Assembly: GCA_034769895.1 (NCBI GenBank)
Contig: CM068370.1
Location: 40,381,844 to 40,445,843, forward strand
DNA length: 64,000 nt
From: Magicicada septendecula
Lineage: Eukaryota; Arthropoda; Insecta; Hemiptera; Cicadidae
Direction: 5' to 3'
Below are positions 45,478 through 56,384 of the stretch, in pieces. The number at the start of each line of letters is the position of its first letter. Position 1 is the first letter of the stretch. The notes beneath the pieces were generated by a model, which worked only from the letters and a program-made list of their open reading frames with translations, did no database searches and was not told the origin of the DNA. The position numbers and the translations under genes were made by a program.

Positions 45478-48400
45478 ATGCCACCCAAACGAGAAGCGGT
45501 TGGTCGATCTACACCTCAAGCACGAAAGAAAAAGGCATCACGAGCTTCAGAAACAGACGAGCAACGGGATGCAAGACTGGAAACCGCTCGAGTACGCAAT
45601 GCTCAAGCCTGTTCGTCTGAAACAGTCGAGCAACGGGATGCAAGACTGGAAACCGCTCGAGTACGCAATGCTCAAGCCTGTTCGTCTGAAACAGTCGAGC
45701 AACGGAAAGCAAGACTGGAAACCGTTCGAGTACGCACTGCTCAAGCCCGTTCGTCTGAAACAGACGAGCAACGGGAAGCAAGACTAGAAACCGTTCGAGT
45801 ACGCACTGCTCGAACCAGACGAACACTGCACGCTGATTTAAATCTTGGTGCATTCCATTACGATGCTAATTATGATTACAGTCTTCATCCAAGTGTGGTT
45901 ATTGGAAAAATGGATAAATTATGCGTGTATTGCAGTGCCCTCAAATTTAAGAATGAAACACCAGGAATGTGCTGCGCGGGTGGAAAAGTGAAATTGCCAG
46001 AATTACATTCACCACCCGAACCATTATCAACGTTGGTATCAGGTGACACAAGCCAATCGAAACATTTCTTGGCAAACATACGCAAGTACAATTCATCTTT
46101 CCAAATGACATCGTTCGGTGCAACAAATATCGTGCGCGAGAATTACATGCCAACATTCAAAGTGCAAGGGCAAATTTATCATCGTGCAGGATCACTACTA
46201 CCACTGTCGAACACAGATCACAAATTTCTTCAAATTTATTTCATGGGAAACACTGATGAACAAATCGATCAACGTTGTCGATTCAATACGGGCACTAAAC
46301 GAGAAATTGTCGCTGCATTACAAACTTTATTCGATCAACACAACGAATTAATTCGATTGTTCAGAACTGCCCTTGAACAAATGCCAGCTGATGACTACAA
46401 AGTTGTAGTTAGAGCAGACAAAACACCTGTTGGCCAACACGAAAGACAGTACAATGCACCAACAATTGATGAAGTGGCGATCATTATAGTTGGCGAAGAA
46501 TTTAACTCGCGTGATATAATTCTTCATCGCAGAAATGGTGATGTTCAGCGAGTCTCAGAAACTCATCGCTCATACGACGGATTGCAATATCCGATTTTAT
46601 TTTGGCAAGGAGAAGATGGATATCATTTCAACATCAAATTGAGAAATCCACAAACAGATGAGGAAACGAATAAGAAAGTCAGTGCCATGGATTACTATTC
46701 ATATCGATTGATGATTCGTGAAAACGCTGAAAATCATATCTTGAAATGTCGACAATTGTTCCATCAATACATTGTCGATATGTATGCGAAAATCGAAACC
46801 GAACGACTCCTCTACATTCGATTAAATCAAACCAAGTTGCGTTCCGAAGAGTACATTCATTTACGTGATGCAGTTGTTAATGATGGCAATGTGAATCCCA
46901 ATAAATTGGGAAAAATGGTCATACTACCGGCCACATTTACAGGGAGTCCACGGCACATGCATGAATACGCACAAGATGCAATGACATATGTTCGCGCATA
47001 TGGCCGCCCAGATTTGTTTATTACATTCACATGCAATCCTACGTGGGATGAAATAAAAGAACTTTTGTTAACTGGACAATCATCATCGGATCGTCATGAT
47101 ATTTCCGCGCGTGTGTTCAAACAAAAATTGAAATCTTTAATGGATTTCATTGTCAAGCATCATGTTTTTGGAGAGACACGCTGTTGGATGTATTCCGTTG
47201 AATGGCAAAAAAGAGGATTGCCACATGCACACATTTTGATTTGGTTGATCGAAAAAGTCGCACCAGATCAAATTGATCAAGTCATCTCAGCAGAAATACC
47301 AGATGTCGACATTGATCCAAACTTATTTGAAGTCGTCACCAAAAACATGATTCATGGTCCATGTGGCTTACTCAACAACAATTCACCATGCATGTCTGAT
47401 GGGAAATGCACGAAACGATACCCAAGAGACTTACTTGCCGAGACTATCACTGGCAATGACGGATATCCACTCTATCGTCGATGATCAACTGAAGATGGCG
47501 GCAAATCCATCACTTTAAAAGTACGAAACAATGATGTTGAAGTCGATAATCGTTGGGTTGTACCTTATTCACCGTTACTCTCGAAAACGTACAAAGCACA
47601 CATCAATGTCGAGTATTGCAATTCGGTGAAATCGATCAAGTACATTTGCAAATATGTCAACAAAGGAAGCGATATGGCAGTTTTTGGAGTGGGAAATGCA
47701 ACTGCATCTATCAGTGAAATCGACCAATATCAACTGGGACGCTACATTAGTAGCAATGAAGCAGTATGGCGCATTTTATCATTTCCAATCCATGAACGAC
47801 ATCCAACAGTTGTTCATTTGGCAGTGCACCTTGAAAATGGACAGCGTGTGTACTTCACAACAGAAAATGCACGTGCAAGAGCATTGTCACCACCGCCAAC
47901 AACGTTAACTGCATTTTTCTCATTGTGCGGGGATGATATGTTTGCAAAGACGCTACTTTACTCTGAAGTGCCAACATACTACACATGGAATGCATCAGCA
48001 AAAAAGTTTCAACGTCGCAAACAAGGTAAAGCAGTTGAAGGACATCCCAACTTATATTCGACTGATGCGTTAGGCCGCCTGTACAATGTTCACCCAAACA
48101 ATGCAGAATGCTTTTACTTGCGATTACTGTTAATCAACATACGTGGACCGACATCCTTCCAAGAATTGAGAACAGTAAACGGTCAAGTATGTGCCACTTA
48201 TCGTGAAGCTTGCCAAGAATTAAATCTTCTTGAAAACGATGCACATTGGGACACTTCACTCGCTGACGCATCGAATACTGCTCAACCACAGCAAATACGC
48301 ACGTTATTTGCAATCATATTGACAACGTGCTTCCCATCCAATCCAAAAGATCTTTGGGAAAAGTACAAAGACTACATGAGTGAAGACATCCTACATCGTT

Positions 48401-49998
48401 TGCGTGCAACGAATCAAAATCCGGACATTCAATTCACACCAAACGTGTATAATGAGGCATTGGTTTCGATTGAGGACACATGTTTGGCAATCGCTAACAA
48501 AGCACTGGTACAATTGGGAATGGCTGCGCCGAATCGATCTGCAAACGACCTTTTCGATCGTGATTTGCAACGAGAAAAACACTTTGATATCGACGAATTG
48601 GGTACATTTGTTCAAACGAACCTTCCGAAATTGGTTCCAGAACAACGCATAGTGTATGACAGAATTATGCATGCAATTACAAGCCAAAGCGGGGGATTGT
48701 ATTTCCTAGATGCGCCCGGAGGCACAGGCAAAACTTTTCTCATTTCACTTATTTTGGCAACCATACGATCACGAAAAAATATTGCACTGGCAATCGCATC
48801 ATCTGGAATTGCGGCAACTCTTTTGGATGGTGGCCGAACAGCGCATTCAGCACTGAAATTGCCGTTGAATATACAAATCACTGAGACACCCACATGCAAT
48901 ATCAACAAAAATTCTGGAATGGGTAAAGTACTCCAATCATGTCAACTCATTATATGGGACTAATGTACTATGGCGCACAAAAAGGCATTGGAAGCGCTTC
49001 ATCGTACACTAAAAGATTTGAGAGGAAATGAACAGCTCTTCGGTGGCGCACTCATTTTATTGTCTGGTGATTTTCGACAAATTCTACCAGTTATACCACG
49101 TTCAACACACACTGATGAACTTAATGCATGTCTCAAATCATCAGTTCTATGGCGACACGTACAGAAATTTACTTTGAAGACCAATATGCGTGTACAGCTA
49201 CAACATGATGCATCCGCTGAACGTTTCGCAAAACAGTTGTTGGATATTGGGAATGGGAAAATGGCAATCGATGAAACCACACAATGTATCACATTGCCAA
49301 CAAACTTCTGTAAAATCACAGCAACCACAGACGAATTGATTCACAAAGTTTTCCCAAATATCGCACAGAATTACAAAAATCATCAGTGGCTCAGTGCACG
49401 TGCTATATTAGCAGCCAAAAACAACGATGTCAATGCCATCAATTTCAGCATTCAAAACGAAATACCAGGCGAAGCGACAACGTATAAGTCCATCGATACT
49501 GTAATGAATCAAGACGAAGTTGTCAATTATCCAACTGAATTCTTGAATTCACTTGATTTGCCAGGCATGCCGCCGCACGTTTTAACATTGAAAATTGGCG
49601 TGCCTATCATTCTTCTCCGAAACATCAATCCACCACGACTTTGCAACGGTACCAGGCTTTCAGTGAAACAGATGATGAACATTATCATCGAAGCTACAAT
49701 TTTAAATGGAAAATTTAAAGGAGAAGATGTACTGTTGCCACGCATCCCAATGATTCCGACAGATATGCCATTCGAGTTCAAACGTTTGCAGTTTCCGGTG
49801 CGACTCGCATTTGCAATGACCATCAACAAAGCACAGGGGCAATCGCTACAAGTGTGTGGACTAAATTTGAAAAATCCATGCTTCTCACATGGACAGCTGT
49901 ATGTGGCCTGCTCACGCGTCGGAAAACCTTCGGATTTATTTATGTACGCACCAGACGGAAAAACAAAAAATATTGTGTATCCAAAAGCACTTCAATAA
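45478..49998 (+). pseudogene. Helitron Rep-helicase transposase, two in-frame stops
   Basis: One frame of about 1506 codons, broken only by TGA at 47482-47484 and TAA at 48961-48963. N-terminus: four 23-residue repeats (EQRDARLETARVR type). Then the Helitron-like N domain, TFTCNPTWDE (about residue 518), HUH motif at residues 582-585 (PHAH), and the paired Rep tyrosines in KYICKYVNKG (about 722). The PIF1 helicase follows, with Walker A APGGTGKT (about 1079), Walker B reaching IIWD directly before the second stop, GDFRQILPVIPRS, FAMTINKAQGQ and final motif YVACSRVG. The length is normal for insect Helitrons. The first stop follows a CGA codon. It nicks single-stranded DNA and unwinds it for rolling-circle transposition. 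The copy looks young. Confidence 0.92.
45547..45822 (+). repeat. 69-bp repeats coding for 23-residue units
   Basis: Four tandem units (period 69 bp) at the N-terminus of the Helitron C protein, rich in Arg/Glu and probably helical. Similar EQR.ARLE repeats are familiar from Helitron N-termini. Confidence 0.85.
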
Positions 49999-52857
49999 AC
50001 AGAATTAAAACACAAACACTTTCTTTCTTTGAGTGGCATTGCAACGCATGCCGGGTACTCGCTAGTTAATTATAAACAAAAGTATTTAGTAGTGTGAATA
50101 GAAGTGCACCAACTAAAGTTATTATATAATAAAATGAACAAATCTTCACAGTCCATTATAACTAAAAGTTTGGTCTTAGAATATTGTAGAACTCAAATAT
50201 AAGTCAGAACCAACAGTGTAAGTGTACCAGTGCAAGTGATTTAAATATAATAAACTTCAAGTAAAGATGTAACTGTTACTTGAACTATGTGCTATTAAAT
50301 AACTTTAAGTTTTATATAATTACAGAGGTAACATGTCATAAAATATTGTTGTAAAAATATTTCTAATGTTTCATAGAAGAGGCCACTTTTTATCAAAAAA
50401 CGTTCATAGAAATGTAAATGATAAAGAGAGCAGGTGGGGAATAATTACTGTGACAGGGCATTAAAATATAATAAACCATGTAAACAGAAAGGACTGAAAT
50501 TAAGTTAAGTTTAACAAAAATTAAAATTTAAATGGCTAATTATGTTTAGAGCCTATGAACTCCACATTTCAAGGCGGTATTTAGAATAAGAATTATTATT
50601 AAGGTAAGAATTTTTGTTAATATAACAGTTCAATACAGCATAAAATGTTTATGTCTGTATACTATACTAATTGATAAAAGTTTGTTATGTATTTTAAAAA
50701 ATAGTTAAAACCAAAATGTCTAACTTTAAAGACTAATTAATTTTCAATATTGTTTTTGTATTATGAGCAAGAATACATTGCTACATGTACCAATAGTAAT
50801 ATAAGGAAATTTTATTTAATATTGTGTTAATTTTAGAAAGTCATATATGGTATAGATATATGGTATGGTATATATATATATATGGTATATGGTATAGAAA
50901 TAACATTATTTGAAAAACAGTATATGTAAAAATATAAAATCTAGGCCAAATAATAAATTCCAAATAACTTTATAATTGAGTAAGAAGGTTTAATAAACCA
51001 AGTAAACTAATGAGATTAATATAAGGTGAATCAATCACCAACTACTCTTAACTGATACTATACATTAAAAGAATAATATAAAAAGATGTATTAAATTATT
51101 AAAAAAATTTCAAAATGTAATACCTAACAATTCCAAAGGAGGAGTAGTAAATTCATGAATTATAACTAAAAGACAGATCAAATGATAAATTTGTAAGAAA
51201 TTAAGGAAAGGTAAAGATTTATATCAATCTGAAATTTATTATAATCATATTTATAACACCTAAGATGGCTATAATTTTGGACAAGAACAGGAACCAGATA
51301 TTGGGCCTATATTTCCAAAATGACAGAAATATAGCAATTTTAACAAAAATCTTTACAAATATGGACTATTGTATGTCAAATTAAACAGAAGGAGTTAAAG
51401 AAACCAATTATGTAATTACTAGTTCACGAAAGAAACCAATAAACAAAAAATATTCTGAATATAATGTATTTTGAATCACATGAAGAGGAAGTGGCTTTAT
51501 AATTAAACAATACAGTTCTAATATTAACTTGGCAAGATATTTCCTGAGACGAAGGAAGTAAAACAGTTCTTTATTAACATTCGAAGCGAACGGTTGATTG
51601 AAGCTCGCGCTGAGAACATATAACGAATAGTTAAATGGCGTGTAACAATTTAGCCTCAAATCAGTGAACGACCGAGAGTTACCGAAATTGGTATTTTAAA
51701 CAGATAATCAGTGCACAACACCACTACAAACAGTGAAAACAAACAATTCTTAACCGAATATAAGTGGAATAAACTCATAAAATAATCAAACTTTAATAAT
51801 TCACTTTACAAACAAACTTCACGAATTTTCGAAAAACACAGACAAAGTTGAACACACCAAAGACAAACATTTAAAGCCAGTGAACACGGAACATTTAAAC
51901 AGAACACCTCTAACAACACAATAGACATTATACAATATTACGGAGAACAGAAAACAATTGTGAAGGCAATTTTATTGTTAGAAATTCTGGACATAACATC
52001 TACGGTTTTCTTCATCAACGAATCGGCGGCCATGATGGTTCCATGATGCAAAGCAACTCTCTCGATTGAATTCATCTAGTCACCATTGGGTATAAAATTG
52101 TGCATTATAAACATTATTATTATTATCAATTTGTGTATTTATTAATTAATAAGATTTATTTTGTAATGTTATACTTTCGATGCTTGCCCCTTCTCTGACT
52201 ATTATAATTATAACCGTTAAAAGAACCTTTCATAAAATAACTATAATATAACCTGTATTACGAATCGATTATCCCTGTTGAAGAGTCGAACTTGATGTCA
52301 ATATTGATTTTAAATCGATATTTTCTGAAAAATTGTCAATAAATCAAATTAATTCAGTTTTTAAAATTATTTCAACAGTTAATATAAGAGTTTTCATTAA
52401 CTATAAGACTTACTGGAAGACTAAAGGAGAGTGATATACTGGAACATAGAAGAAAATCGCCAATCGATTGGTCAAGTGAGACAATCTGATTAACTCCAAA
52501 TATATTTACTGTGAACCAGAAGTGAATAAATTGACAAAAATAAATTACAGAATTTTAAATTTTCGACAAAAACCAATAACAAGAATTATTTATTAATTAT
52601 TTAAACTATAACCAAACATAAAAAAATTTTTGTTTTAAATTTTTTTTTAATTAAATTAAAAATTTTTTTTATTATTTTTTTGTACAATAAAGAAATATTT
52701 ATTTGCAACCAGTATAAACAGGTCAAGTTACAAATTGGGGCTCTCAACAGTGGGGCTTAACGTAGACGAACAGCGGCTTGTTACAAATTGACTCACAACA
52801 GTGGGGCGTAACGTTGAACAAAAGGTTTAACGAACCCTGTTTATTTGTAGAGTTACA

Positions 52858-53064
52858 ATATATATTCCTTCTTCTTTGTCTCTCACTCCGACCCGTCAAT
52901 GTTATACTATTTACACTATTTAAATTTGCATTTGGTCTATTATCATTTTGACTTTCACGCGAATATATATTCCTTCTTCTTTGTCTCTCACTCCGACCCG
53001 TCAATGTTCTATGTCGAGGCATAATGGAAGTAGGTGCGAATATCTGAATGTAAAAAAAAAACAT
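52858..53064 (-). pseudogene. First codons of Helitron B Rep with a 105-bp tandem duplication
   Basis: ATG at 53020-53018 region, MPRHRTLTGRSERQRRRN. A 105-bp segment (35 codons from LTGRSE to NSVNS) is present twice, period 105. LTR unit D then interrupts the gene. In Helitron A the segment is single. Confidence 0.75.
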
Positions 53065-53644
53065 GTAATGAAATTACTGAAACTAAGATTAGACAGGGTT
53101 TAATTTAAAAATAATAAAATGTACTCACTTTTTTGAAACCACCAATAATAATTATGTGAGAGTAAGTCAGTTCAAATTGGTGCTACAAAATTTTCCTTTT
53201 GCAACAGGTGTATATTAAGCAAGCTGTATTTCACTTTCAACTGCTCATTAATATATAAAACACAGATATCTAATATACAAAATATAAAATAAATGCTTTT
53301 TTGCCTTGACGTACACTCCACAGACTATTGAAAAAGGAACATTTGAAATCACACAAAATTCACAGCTCATTCAGTCAGTCTGTCAGTAATTATTTGTTGG
53401 CAACATTTTAAAATTCTTTGGCGACAATCTCTACTCTGTGCGACTGTTTGACCACAGACTATTATGTGTTTGACATTGGCAGTATGAACGTACACTAAAA
53501 TGAAAAAATTATAATTTTATTGCCTGGCAACAAAATTATTTTATTTTTAACAATTACCATTGTTTGAAAAAGTTTTAATGAATTTTCAAGTGCAAATGAA
53601 TGTTTTATTTAATTTAATTTAATGTATTTGTAACACATATTATA

Positions 53645-54974
53645 CAGGGTGACCACGAGGAATAGGGCGTTTTTGATTGGGACTGTACTCGACAGTGGTT
53701 GGTGGGAGGGAGACTGAGTTGACGGCCTTGAGCTCACAAAGGTATGCCGTTTCAGTCACAATGGAGCAGTGGACGTGCAACACCGCGTATTTGCGTACGA
53801 TAGTTTTGTGAAAACCAGTGAGTCTGTGACAGCAACCCAACGTCTTTTCCGGCATCATTTCAATATTGAGCAACACGGTGCGGTCCCCAACCGAAAAACG
53901 ATTTTGAGATGGGTCGACAACTTAAGAAGAACAGGATCGTTGATGAAAATAAAACCACCTGGGTCTGCTCGGACAGTAAGGGCGCCAGAAAATGTGGAAA
54001 GGGTAAGAGCAGCGCTGTTACAGAGTCCATGTCGATCTGCTCGTCGGCACTCGTTTGCTTTGCGCATGGGACGTGAATCGTTCAGGAAAATTTTAAAGTT
54101 TCAGTTACAGTTTCACCCATTCAAAATCATGTTCGTGCAGAAATTGAATGAAGCGGACTACGAAAAGCGTGAAGATTTCGCTGTACAGATGCTGCAACTG
54201 ATTGAAGAAAACAACGATGTCGTAATTTTCATGTCAGATGAGGCTCACTTCATTTGAGCGGGGAAGTTAACAAGCAGAACTGTCGGTACTGGGCAGAGAC
54301 AATTCCCAGACAGCTCCACGAACGCCCTCTGCACTCACCACGAGTCACAGTGTGGTGTGCGATATCGCGCCGCTGTGTCATCGGTCCCTATTTTTTCGAG
54401 GATGGTGGGCGTACAGTGACAGTAAATTCTGACCGGTACACTGAAATGATCAGAAACTTTTTCCTAAGAGATTTGCGTAGGAGGAGAGGAGGAGGAGACT
54501 AAACACGAATGACATTTGGTTCCAACAAGATGGTGCAACAGCCCATACTGCAAGAATATCTATGGACTTGCTTCAGCGTACCTTCTCCAGTCATCTCATT
54601 TCCCAGTATGGAGATGTGCCTTGGCCTCCGCGTTCTCCAGACCTCAGTATGTGTGATTTCTTCCTCTGGGGTTACTTAAAATCTCGTGTTTATGCGGCCA
54701 AACCTCGCACATTAGAGGAACTTAAAGATGCGATTCGACGTGAGATCCAACTGATTGATCAGCAAACATTGGAAAGAGCGTGGGAGAACTTCAAAGGGAG
54801 AGTGGAAGACTGCATCGGTGAAGAAGGTAAACATCTCTCAGACATTATTTTCCAAACACAACTTCAGTGGCATACATTGTCCTACATTTTTATGTCAATA
54901 AATAATTTTTCACTTCAACATTAACCGAGTATAATTTTTTTTTAAAACGCCCTATTCCTCGTGGTCACCCTGTG
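53645..54974 (+). mobile_element. Mariner-type element, DD41D (rosa-like)
   Basis: Inverted ends CAGGGTGACCACGAGGAATA on the left and the same (preceded by CA) on the right, flanked by TA. It is inserted in Helitron B; Helitron A has the empty site near 30515. The transposase is broken by at least two frameshifts. The spacing of the last two catalytic aspartates is 41 residues. Confidence 0.85.
53769..54924 (+). pseudogene. DD41D mariner transposase, frameshifted
   Basis: Three frames follow one another: 53769-54257 (paired helix-turn-helix DNA-binding region, ending at MSDEAHF with the first catalytic Asp), 54254-54502 (GEVNKQNCRYW, VWCAISRRC), then from about 54500 FQQDGATAHTA with the second Asp, and VPWPPRSPDLSMCDFFLWGY with the third. 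Between second and third Asp I count 41 residues, the DD41D spacing of the rosa family. One frameshift lies after DEAHF, the other near 54500. The enzyme would cut and paste the element at TA sites; this copy cannot make it intact. Confidence 0.85.
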
Positions 54975-55102
54975 TATAAATTTTAGCTTTCTGCACTCCT
55001 TCTCCATATAAACTTTAACTATGCCAAATCTCACACTCCTCCGTGCGCGCAATATGCTTAAAAAGGGGTACAAAGTTTTCTCTTCACGTATTAATATATA
55101 GA

Positions 55103-55430
55103 TGGATGACAATAGGTTGACAAAGCAAATCTTCAGATATCTGTGGGGGAAGAAGTCAACATCAAGTTGGATTAAAGAAGTCCAAAAGGATTTAGAAAAA
55201 AATAATATACACGCAGAAGAAGCAATTGAAAGACAAGTTTTTCGGGCAAAAGTGTTGAAAATGGAGGGAGTCCAGGGTAGGAGAGATAAGAACGCAGGTT
55301 CAAAGTGGACTGAAGACAGGAAGAAAAGACAGTGAGAAGATGAAAGAATTTTGGAAAAAAAGAAAAGAACAAAGAGTAAAGAATTGAAATTGTCATGTGG
55401 TCCTTAGATGGCCGATGCAAAAAAAAATAC
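55103..55430 (+). pseudogene. LINE fragment, right part
   Basis: Continues the frame of 37205-37377: MDDNRLTKQIFRYLWG, then SSWIKEVQKDLEKNNI and a basic C-terminus, with a short poly-A at about 55418-55426. C-terminal tail of an RTE-like LINE ORF. Confidence 0.75.
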
Positions 55431-55434
55431 ATTA

Positions 55435-55705
55435 ATAATCACGATATTAATTGATGACTCGTTGGGCACTTGGTGAAACATAGTAATACAATGGTTTTTA
55501 AAAATATATAAACATTTGGTATGTTTCACAGTTTTTATTTTACTCTGACGGCTGTTTCAACTTCTTAAGCCATTGTCAAAGAGATGAGTGACCTCTACAA
55601 TGATCTCATCTCTTTGTCAGTGGCCTTAAGAAATTGAAACAGCTGTCAGAGTAAAATAAAAACTGTGAAACGTACCAAGTGTTTATACATTTTTAAAACC
55701 CTTTT
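55435..55705. mobile_element. Head-to-head Penelope-type tails
   Basis: A minus-oriented tail (55440-55590) meets a plus-oriented tail (55595-55700) as an inverted repeat. Both contain tgaaac(a/g)gc(c/t)gtcagag-type sequence shared with 32340, 33130, 58800 and 59480. No coding body is left. Confidence 0.6.
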
Positions 55706-56384
55706 TACAGTAATAATGATCACTCCGTGATATAACTTAATTTATTAAGATTGATAGCACACTTACTCTCGTGTGCATTGTGTACAAGAAGAACCATTGG
55801 TACCAGTGGCTTGAATAGCTTGCAGGTATTTTCATTCAATGTATCGATATAATCAAACTTGACTACATCACCTGGCTGATGTTTGTCATATTGGCACATA
55901 GTGTATTGTGAAACCACAAAATTTACATTCTGTGATCTTTCCACACTTTACCCCAATGATTTAATCAACTGAACAACAGTTTTTTTTTAAACGGTCGGCA
56001 GCCAATCTTTAAAATTCATCATCATCTTCAAGGATTAAACCAAGTATGGTTTGTTCCGGTCTCAAATAGGCAAAGATTAGAGCTGGTCACTCCAGGAGCT
56101 GGACCTCCCACACCTCTCCGTCCCCTCGGCTTATAGTTCCATAGTTGTTTAGTGATGCGGCAGTCATCCATTCGGCAAAGATGTTCCCACCAATTCAGCT
56201 GATACTGGGCAATCCATAATATTTAGTTCCTGCCATATACCTTTACAATTGTTAACAATATTATTATCTTCCAAAAATAAACTGCAAGTTGATGGGTTAT
56301 GAAATGAATCTATTATTATTATTACTCCAACATACTGCATTGGTGTGTACAGTCTATCAAACATTTTTTATTTTTCTTTCCTTT
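55706..56384. other. Intron sequence, possible unrecognised TE fragments
   Basis: A 74-codon minus-strand frame (55720-55944, containing QPGDVVKFDYIDTL) resembles a TE-derived fragment, but I cannot name it. A further GC-richer piece at 56030-56210 is also unassigned. Confidence 0.35.

Larger units (their letters stand above)
43565..50065 (+). mobile_element. Helitron C, full-length, nearly intact
   Basis: Starts TCTATATCTATAAAAATG at 43565 and ends ..GGGTACTCGCTAG at 50065, inserted between A (43564) and T (50066). A hairpin with GGCAT/ATGCC arms sits about 10-15 bp before the end. One + strand gene (45478-49998) fills the right two thirds. The left third holds four tandem repeats and no gene. 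Its ends and protein differ from those of Helitrons A and B, so it is a separate family. Confidence 0.92.
43068..52857 (+). mobile_element. LTR-like unit D, itself split by Helitron C
   Basis: TG at 43068, CA at 52856-52857, with ATAT duplicated on both sides (43064-43067, 52858-52861). Removing Helitron C leaves about 3.29 kb, close to the 3.13 kb of unit E. Its right end likewise has tandem units starting TTACAAATTG (52728, 52781) with an AACAGTGGGGC core, and it finishes at a third TTACA. Purine-rich + strand, no coding frame. Nature uncertain: long solo LTR or small non-autonomous element. Confidence 0.65.
37378..55102 (-). mobile_element. Helitron B, full length with nested insertions
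   Basis: The minus strand begins TCTATATATTAATACG at 55102 and ends ..ACTGGGCGACCACTAG at 37378, between A and T of a LINE. Just before the 3' end a GGTCGAA/TTCGACC inverted repeat forms the usual short hairpin. It carries three later insertions: a LINE fragment (41956-42548), LTR unit D (43068-52857) and a DD41D mariner (53645-54974). Its own length is about 6.0 kb without them. Confidence 0.85.

Noticed and set aside
45509..45853. Minus-strand frame of 114 codons
   Set aside because: Mirror of the 69-bp repeats in the + strand Helitron gene.
55720..55944. 74-codon minus-strand frame
   Set aside because: Somewhat protein-like (QPGDVVKFDYIDTL), but no family recognised and no supporting context. 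Noted only as a possible TE fragment.
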